Assembly: GCA_010909165.1 (NCBI GenBank)
Contig: VJWM01000025.1
Span: 1,674,001 to 1,738,000 of the forward strand
Direction: 5' to 3'
DNA: 64,000 bases
Source of the DNA: Anthoceros angustus
Taxonomy: Eukaryota > Streptophyta > Anthocerotopsida > Anthocerotales > Anthocerotaceae
Shown: positions 57,252-64,000 of the stretch, piece after piece
Numbering within the stretch: the first letter of the stretch is position 1
Layout of the letters: every line of letters begins with the position of its first letter
The notes under the pieces: generated by a model
Told to the model about the DNA's origin: nothing
Seen by the model: the letters and a program-made list of their open reading frames with translations, nothing else
Databases searched by the model: none
Program-made: the position numbers and the translations under genes

Positions 57252-58924
57252 AGGCTAGAGTAAGCTAAGACAGAATCGCATCGCAGTAGAGAAGATGGTC
57301 AGTGCGATGTGAAAATCCCGAATACATGGACGAGCTAATAGCTAGGCACGTGCGCCCTTCCCAGAGCAAGAGCGAAGCTGAGCTCTTGTGGACCTAGGCA
57401 TGGAGAGGTCCAGGAGAACGAACTGGAAAGCTTAGTTAAGCTGCTTCTCGAGCAGGGACGCTTGCAACCCTTGCAACACTATATCAAGTTGTTTGTGTGT
57501 TTAATATGCTGTTCAAAGAAGTCTGCAGCCTTTTTCACATTCTATATATACGGTTATGTTATGAATTATCTCAAGATGAACTACTATGTTTTTGGAAAGA
57601 AACGGACTTTAAGTTTTTTTTTTCTATTTTGAGGAGATTAATCACTAAATTCATGAAAAAATACCTGCGTGCAGCTCTTCCTTTCCTCTATTGTTGGAGA
57701 TTAGCATTGTCCGAAATAGATGTGTGAAGTATAAGATATGAACCCATTGCCTTGCGCATGATGATTCCTCAAGTGGATACATGGCACCAAATCTCTCTAT
57801 TGTTGAATAGAGAAGGCATCAGGGTGCTACACGTCCTCAACGAAAATTGCAAAAAACCATAATCTCATGGCTTTCAATTGTAATTAGAAATGTCCAGAAT
57901 CGTCGGATAGGAGACCTGGCACTGTTTGGAATGAGATTTTCCCAATTTTTTGATTGATTTATTTTTAAAACAATGAGCCGTATGTAGATCATAACGTGAG
58001 AAACAAAATGTTTTGGGGCTCACTTGAAAGAATGCTATAATTTAAAATATCTGGGTAAATCCTAATCCCGCGAACAGTGAAAAGCGTTCTCAGCCACTTG
58101 GGATACTAACAACAACTTTGGTAGGGCCTTTTGACTTTATACGGGGGAATGTAGACATAGCTTTGAAGGAGGACTTGGCCTTCCTACTTCGCATGTCACC
58201 CGGGGTACCTTATTTGAACTATCCCTCACTCTTCGGCTTTTCTATCTAGCTTGACGGACTTCAATAACCAGGTCATGCAGGGTGATGTCGCTTCGTAAGG
58301 TAGCATAGCTGTCAATGGCCACATTAGGTCACGGCTCATGTCTCACTCCGTGAAGCATATGCTTCAGGGTCTGAATAAGCCTCCAAAATAGGCTTATCAC
58401 TTAAACAAGTATTTAATAAGCCTGCAAAATAGGCTTATTGGCTAACTACCAAAGTGGCAAAGCCTTTGGTTGCTCCTTATCTCGCTACCATATTTCCTTT
58501 ATATTGATATCAGCTTGCTAGATAATATTTATATTCTTCTAGATATCTATTCTAAATATCCCTTGTCCCTTTTATATTAATTTTAAGACTAATATCTATG
58601 GACAAATCCTTATGTCCACGCCTATCCACATGCCACATGCCAGATATCCATCCACATGCCACATAACATATATATCGCTCACATGCACATACACATACCA
58701 TGCACCCATGGCATGATCCATCATGCCATCCTAGCTACACAGCCTACAGCTTTATTGTATATAGAGCCTCTTGTCAGTCCATGCCATGATAGTGACATCG
58801 TCGAAACAGGTACCTTTGAGTGTATTGCTGGGGATATGGCACGGCGGCAAGTGTCCCCACCTATCACATATGGGGGCACATGTCTACTAGCCACGGAGGC
58901 GTCGGTGCCGACGGCCTTTCTTGG
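57252..58924. other. Intergenic with two hairpin repeats
   Basis: No supported gene. Two related hairpins AATAAGCCT...AGGCTTAT(T) sit at 58374-58397 and 58415-58439; the second has a perfect 9-bp stem and 7-nt loop. Around 58620-58710 there is a run of CACATGCCACAT-like words. Confidence 0.45.
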
Positions 58925-59020
58925 CAGCTGGGCCCTCTCTGCCCCTAGCTTGGCCTCTTGCTTCTTAATCAGCAGCTGGGCCCTCTCTGCCCCTAGCTTG
59001 GCCTCTTGCTTCTTAATCAG
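58925..59020. repeat. Two copies of a 48-bp direct repeat
   Basis: Each copy runs from CAGCTGGGCCCTCTCTGC to CTTCTTAATCAG with no visible difference; 48 bp keeps the reading frame. Confidence 0.8.
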
Positions 59021-59022
59021 GA

Positions 59023-59211
59023 ATGACCAAGGTTCACAAGTACACCCTCATGCAGGAAGATCATGCTTTCATTCCCCTTGCTACTGAGACTCAGAGGACC
59101 ATGGGCAAGGACTTCTCGAGGTTTATCAAGGCTTGCGCTAAAGCATACCATGTCCGCAAGAATGGGGTAGGTCTCCCTCTTTCATGTATGGAGGCTTTTT
59201 TATGGCAATGA
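59023..59211 (+). mobile_element. Second tail fragment of the same retroelement-like protein
   Basis: Encodes HAFIPLATETQRTMGKDFSR and CAKAYHVRKNGVGLPLS, clearly the same region as QFIPLSRET...CAKAYHARRHRVG at 56.8 kb but on the opposite strand and diverged. No more of the protein is present. Confidence 0.45.
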
Positions 59212-59359
59212 ATATCCATCACCATACAGAAAGCATTGGCAAATGCAATTTTTAGGACAGCTTTGAATGCGGGGACGCAACATCTTCAAGACCAGTAGTA
59301 AGTAGCGTGCTCTTCCCTATTCCAGCCCATGACATCTTGGGAGTGGTAGGTAGCTTCAG

Positions 59360-59970
59360 GGTAGACTATTGGGAGGGCTAGTCCCCCTTGGCCTAGGGCC
59401 CTCTAGAGGGTTGTTCCCGTCGCATTGGGCTAGTCCCCCTTGGACTAGGGCCTTCTAGAGGGTTGTTCGTGACGCCCCAGGCGAGTCCCCCTTGACTTAT
59501 GGCCCTCTAGAGGGTTGTTCCCGTCGCCCCGGGCTAGTCCCCCTTGGCTTAGGGCCTTCTAGCTTCTAGAGGGTTGCTTCGCCTCGGGCTAGTCTCCTTG
59601 GCTTAGGGCCTTCTAGAGGGTTGCTTCGCCCCGGGCTAGTCCCCTTGGCTTAGGGCCTTCTAGCTTCTAGAGAGTTGCTTCGCCCCGGGCTAGTCCCCTT
59701 GGCTTAGGGCCTTCTAGCTTCTAGAGGGTTGCTTTGCCCCGGGCTAGTCTCCTTGGCTTAGGGCCTTCTAGAGGGTTGCTTTGCCCCGGGCTAGTCCCCT
59801 TGGCTTAGGGCCTTCTAGAGGGTTGCTTCCGTTGCCCCGAGCTAGTGCCCCGAGCTAGTGCCCCGGGCTAATCCCCCTTGGCTTAGGTCCTCTAGAGTAT
59901 TGTTTTGCCCCGGGCTAGTGCCGGGCTAGTCTCCCTTGGCTTAGGGTCCTCTAGAGCATTGTTCTCGTCG
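59360..59970. repeat. GC-rich minisatellite, about 12 units of 45-60 bp
   Basis: Units read CTAGTCCCC(C)TTGGCTTAGGGCC, then TTCTAGAGGGTTG and CTTCGCCCCGGG, with a variable TTCTAGC insertion. Copies differ by small indels. Confidence 0.85.
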
Positions 59971-60892
59971 CCCCATTGTAAACTTCCCATCTCTACAGAT
60001 TTATAAAGTCTCCACATTTTTGCTATTGAGGAAGCAGGGATATATTGAGAAAGTAGTGTTTGATATACATTCAATGAAGTGCATACAAAACTTTCTAGGT
60101 GGTAAAGAGGTCTACTCTAAAAATGAATATCACCAACTAAATTTAGAAAGAAAATCTTAATTTATAAACTATTTACCATTAAATTAACTAAAATACAATT
60201 TTATTATATTTAATATTAGTATGTCTGAAAGTGATTAGTTATCAGCGGTAGGTCTCTAAGTGATAGGTTATGCATATATACTCAAGTTTGATCAAATCTA
60301 CATGACAGGATTGAGTGATTCAGTTTGGGCCGCTGTGTACTACTAATGTTACAACAAAACGTTCCCCTAGGTGAGGGAAATATCTTCCGACTAACCAGCA
60401 AGGCCCACGAATACAGTCCTATACACAGCCAAAACCTATGAAAATGTGGAGAGAGGATAAAATGTGTAGAAGGGAGTTTTCCCAAAGAAGATCAACCTTG
60501 TGTTTCTCCGAATAGGCTAAACCAAGCTTGCCTGTCGAGAGTGTGATAAGTCTCCTCAATGAAGGAGGAAGAGTGGTTCCGATGGACTCAAAATTCTTGG
60601 CACGTCCTGCAGATTTCATGTTTTCTCTTGGTTGTCAAGAAGGTCCGACGATGGGCACGGAGAGCCAACATTAGTCAGTTAGGGTCACGATACGCACCTC
60701 ATCACATTATTGTGCCCACCTCGTTCGCGTGAGCTAAAACGTTGGAAGTGGAGCTCACAGCAGTTGAGAAAAATGGTCAGCCTGTCCGGTGAGAACCACA
60801 AGATCAGTGTGTAACTGGACAGCAGGATTGGTACCAGCACTCAAGAATGCATCGTGCTAATACCACTACTAGTACCTGAGAAGGTGGAGGGG
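59971..60892. other. Intergenic, 3' side of the bHLH gene
   Basis: AT-rich to about 60300, then mixed. No motif or supported open frame. Confidence 0.5.
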
Positions 60893-62392
60893 CTATTGGC
60901 CCCGTCTTGGAGAATCGAGCGTGGGTTTTGAGCCTGCTGTTGGCGACTTTGCGGACTCAGCTGATCCAGGATTAACCTTGTCCCCAGAACCTGCCTCCCA
61001 AGCATCTCTAGTTACCCGTGCTGCTGCAGGCAATCCAGGTACTCCGGGGCTGCTGCTTACCGCCACAGACTGTTCTTGGCGCTGCCTTTCAGCTGAGCTG
61101 CTCGTGAGTCCTTGGGCAGGGGCTCCATGGGCTCCTCCAGCCGTCTGCGGCCTGGGACCATTGCTGGAGATGGCAGTGGCCAGTGATATGGGCATCAAAC
61201 AGAGTCCCTTGCTTTGCAAATACTGCATGGCAGAGCCCATGTCCTGCTCCATCAAACGTGCCACCTCCCGTTCTGTCAAGGCAAGCCCCTCCGAAGCTGG
61301 ACCCGAGGCTCCACCACTGCGACCAATGCTTGCAGCCACAAAGCTGCTGGGCCCCTGATGACAAACAAAGTGGGAGCAGGTGTCAGCGAAGCTCACATAG
61401 CCCGGATCTCTCAGCAGGGATGCACCCCCATGGTAAGTATACAACTACCTCGGAAGGGAGATCTGCGACGAGGGGAGCCACAGCACCAGCTCCACCGAGC
61501 CTGCTCATGCTCAGCACCTGCGAAAGTCGGAAGCAGTACATTTCATTTCATTTCATGTCATATAATGAAATGCATGTCACACCTTCACGCAGATCCTCTA
61601 GAGACCTGCTATCACTTTGGGTCAGAGGCAAGTCAGTCATTACCTTGACTTGCAGCTGCAGAAACTTGACGTAGTCTATGATCTCGTCAAGCATCGAGGC
61701 CTTATCAGTCTGCAGAACGTGAACACAAACAGACAGTGAAGAAGCAGGAAGCAACATCCCATGCGAGCAGAGAATGCAGAAACAACCACAAGGCGCTACC
61801 TTGTTGGAGTTGGGGACGAGGTCTTGCAACGCCTTCATCCTTTCAGCTATCCTTTCCTGCGAAGCTGGTGACCCAACACGACAGGTTATCCCACGCTCTC
61901 CAGTCCGGCCAAACAGCTGCACAGGTGCGATACAGCAGCGAAAGCCATACCCGCTCTGCAATGCTGTGCGGGTCCGTAGCTTGACCACGCCGTGCACGAA
62001 CCCGAGGTCTCGCAACAACTGGAGCCGCAGGCTGGTGGGGAGCAAGGCCAGGCGGGGCTCCGTAAATCTGCCCCCCTTGCATGGGCGGTGAAAGCCCTTG
62101 CGATGGAGCATTCCCGTGCTGCACATTCGGCCAACGAGGAAACGTCAGATTTGACATGGTACTCGACTCGCCCTTCCTCCTCCCCTCGCCAAAGGCACAA
62201 AGCATGCAGAAATGCATGCAAATGCGGAACAACTGTGGGATCTGTGCTCACCGTGCTTCCAGCAGAGCGGCCGTCCCGAGACATGTCTTCCTCATCCCTG
62301 CCTCTCTTCCCCAGCAGAGCTTCCGAGGCGGCGGCGTCTCCCAAGCTCGCCATGGGGGGCGGGGAACTCCTCCCACATAGGGTTGCCGCCAT
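60893..62392 (-). CDS. bHLH transcription factor, LRL/UNE12 type (copy A)
   Basis: Exons 62252-62392, 61951-62172, 61800-61856, 61644-61709, 61449-61517, 60893-61354 join in phase to 338 residues, close to LRL proteins. Motifs: [13 protein letters not shown] (basic region start), [19 protein letters not shown] (helix 1), [20 protein letters not shown] (loop and helix 2), [19 protein letters not shown], and [20 protein letters not shown] with [15 protein letters not shown]. Such group XI bHLH factors act in the nucleus on E-box DNA and control rooting cell and tip-growth development in land plants. The basic region is short by Leu-Arg-Arg: the expected acceptor eight bases upstream would shift the frame by one base, so only a later AG is usable. 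The start at 62392 is tentative; Met at 62353 is an alternative. Confidence 0.85.
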
Positions 62393-64000
62393 GTGGGAGC
62401 GATGGGCGGAGGAGACTGATCCCGAGGAGCCTGCTGCTGCTGGCCCGGGAACCTTCGCTGCCACTGCTCCCGACGGAGGAGATCTCTGCAGCCTTCCGGA
62501 ACCCGGTGCCAAGGCTGCACGTACCACAAGGTGAGGCCAGGAAGAGGAATCGGATGCCGATGCGGGCTCGGCTCCGGGAAGCGAGATGATCTTCACTCCA
62601 GGAGAAGGAGGAAGAAGGTAGAAGAAGAAGGAGAAGGTTTTGGAAAGCCATGGTTTGTTTTATCTCGTACCTGGAAGGTCTTGGTGATGGAGTTGATGCT
62701 GGTGCGGGAGCCGGGTGACCATGCTCGGGTCGTGACGCCTGTCCGTGCCGTAGTGTAAGCTTTCTCCTGGAGGCAAGAGGGACATGGTGAAGAGCTTGGG
62801 CAGGGGCTCCATGGGCTCCTCCAGCCGTCTGCGGCCTGGGACCATTGCTGGAGATGGCAGTGGCCAGTGATATGGGCATCAAACAGAGTCCCTTGCTTTG
62901 CAAATACTGCATGGCAGAGCCCATGTCCTGCTCCATCAAACGTGCCACCTCCCGTTCTGTCAAGGCAAGCCCTCCGAAGCTGGACCCGAGGCTCCACCAC
63001 TGCGACCAATGCTTGCAGCCACAAAGCTGCTGGGCCCTGATGACAAAACAAAGTGGGAGCAGGTGTCAGCGAAGCTCACATAGCCCGGATCTCTCAGCAG
63101 GGATGCACCCCCATGGTAAGTATACAACTACCTCGGAAGGGAGATCTGCGACGAGGGGAGCCACAGCACCAGCTCCACCGAGCCTGCTCATGCTCAGCAC
63201 CTGCGAAAGTCGGAAGCAGTACATTTCATTTCATTTCATGTCATATAATGAAATGCATGTCACACCTTCACGCAGATCCTCTAGAGACCTGCTATCACTT
63301 TGGGTCAGAGGCAAGTCAGTCATTACCTTGACTTGCAGCTGCAGAAACTTGACGTAGTCTATGATCTCGTCAAGCATCGAGGCCTTATCAGTCTGCAGAA
63401 CGTGAACACAAACAGACAGTGAAGAAGCAGGAAGCAACATCCCATGCGAGCAGAGAATGCAGAAACAACCACAAGGCGCTACCTTGTTGGAGTTGGGGAC
63501 GAGGTCTTGCAACGCCTTCATCCTTTCAGCTATCCTTTCCTGCGAAGCTGGTGACCCAACACGACAGGTTATCCCACGCTCTCCAGTCCGGCCAAACAGC
63601 TGCACAGGTGCGATACAGCAGCGAAAGCCATACCCGCTCTGCAATGCTGTGCGGGTCCGTAGCTTGACCACGCCGTGCACGAACCCGAGGTCTCGCAACA
63701 ACTGGAGCCGCAGGCTGGTGGGGAGCAAGGCCAGGCGGGGCTCCGTAAATCTGCCCCCCTTGCATGGGCGGTGAAAGCCCTTGCGATGGAGCATTCCGTG
63801 CTGCACATTCGGCCAACGAGGAAACGTCAGATTTGACATGGTACTCGACTCGCCCTTCCTCCTCCCTCGCCAAAGGCACAAAGCATGCAGAAATGCATGC
63901 AAATGCGGAACAACTGTGGGATCTGTGCTCACCGTGCTTCCAGCAGAGCGGCCGTCCCGAGACATGTCTTCCTCATCCCTGCCTCTCTTCCCCAGCAGAG
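61112..64000. repeat. 1.68-kb tandem duplication of the bHLH locus
   Basis: Unit A begins at CTTGGGCAGGGGCTCC near 61112 and unit B at the same words near 62797. Match continues to the right window edge with only a handful of one-base differences, so the duplication is very recent or artefactual. Confidence 0.9.
62797..64000 (-). pseudogene. bHLH copy B, partial tandem duplicate cut by the window edge
   Basis: Repeats copy A with an offset of about 1,683 bp, including the helix 1, helix 2 and SMSRLGG exons. It differs by one-base losses in runs: GGGG to GGG at the last acceptor (about 63037), CCCC to CCC in the last exon (about 62970), and CCC to CC and CCCC to CCC in the second exon (about 63796, 63864), plus an AAA to AAAA gain. 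These break the frame in two exons. Its last exon also loses the native end after GAHGAPAQ and runs into copy A's promoter. The 5' end lies beyond the window. Confidence 0.8.

Noticed and set aside
59360-59970. CRISPR-like or rDNA spacer repeats
   Set aside because: Units vary in length, have no spacers, and no rRNA sequence adjoins them.

Overview
This window looks like nuclear DNA of a land plant that makes flagellated sperm, most likely a lycophyte of the Selaginella type. That placement is inference. It rests on very long PLS-class PPR genes, plant-type bHLH, DUF26, root-cap and F-box/kelch genes, mostly short introns (about 50-250 nt), and a complete TTLL9-like tubulin glutamylase gene, a ciliary gene expected only in plants with swimming sperm. 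Gene-rich GC-balanced islands alternate with AT-rich stretches full of relics and minisatellites. I recognise no rRNA, tRNA, CRISPR or bacterial-type operon.

Layout. 0-1.7 kb: kinase and PPR relics. 3.2-7.2 kb (-): a giant PPR-DYW gene interrupted by one UGA at the junction of a perfect 297-bp duplication. 10.7-12.2 kb (+): a vWFA plus alpha-kinase protein, unusual for a plant. 13.1-18.5 kb (-): an unrecognised membrane-anchored protein of about 1,700 residues with zinc-ribbon motifs. 19.1-22.1 kb (+): two tandem RPL15 genes. 22.7-24.3 kb (-): organellar-type FolD. 24.8-25.5 kb (-): an unknown protein with a duplicated motif. 26.1-26.7 kb (-): DUF26 secreted protein. 27.3-28.3 kb (+): PPR relic followed by a broken SmD2 gene. 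29.7-32.0 kb (+): a membrane pseudokinase of eight exons. 32.2-33.3 kb (-): an EFM4-type eEF1A lysine methyltransferase whose 5' end is copied in a 1.19-kb tandem duplication carrying retroelement remnants. 36.6-37.4 kb: a foldback element. 37.5-38.4 kb (-): root-cap-domain secreted protein. 38.8-43.3 kb (+): RPS13 exons that appear to flank a PPR-E+ gene. 47.1-48.7 kb (+): F-box/kelch gene preceded by amplified copies of its own F-box start. 50.7-51.3 kb: a 51-bp higher-order repeat. 52.2-52.6 kb (+): second DUF26 gene. 53.2-55.7 kb (-): TTLL9 in 12 exons. 56.6-59.2 kb: non-LTR element tails. 59.4-60.0 kb: minisatellite. 60.9-64.0 kb (-): two tandem copies of an LRL/UNE12-type bHLH gene, the second cut by the window edge.

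The genes do not form one pathway. The unifying theme is local tandem duplication at every scale: 51-bp units, F-box helices, 297 bp inside a PPR gene, 1.2-kb and 1.7-kb gene pieces, and a 2-kb RPL15 unit. A second theme is PPR sequence lying in or next to the first intron of a housekeeping gene (RPS13, SmD2). Several duplicate pairs differ mainly by one-base changes in homopolymer runs, so some broken frames may be consensus errors rather than real mutations.
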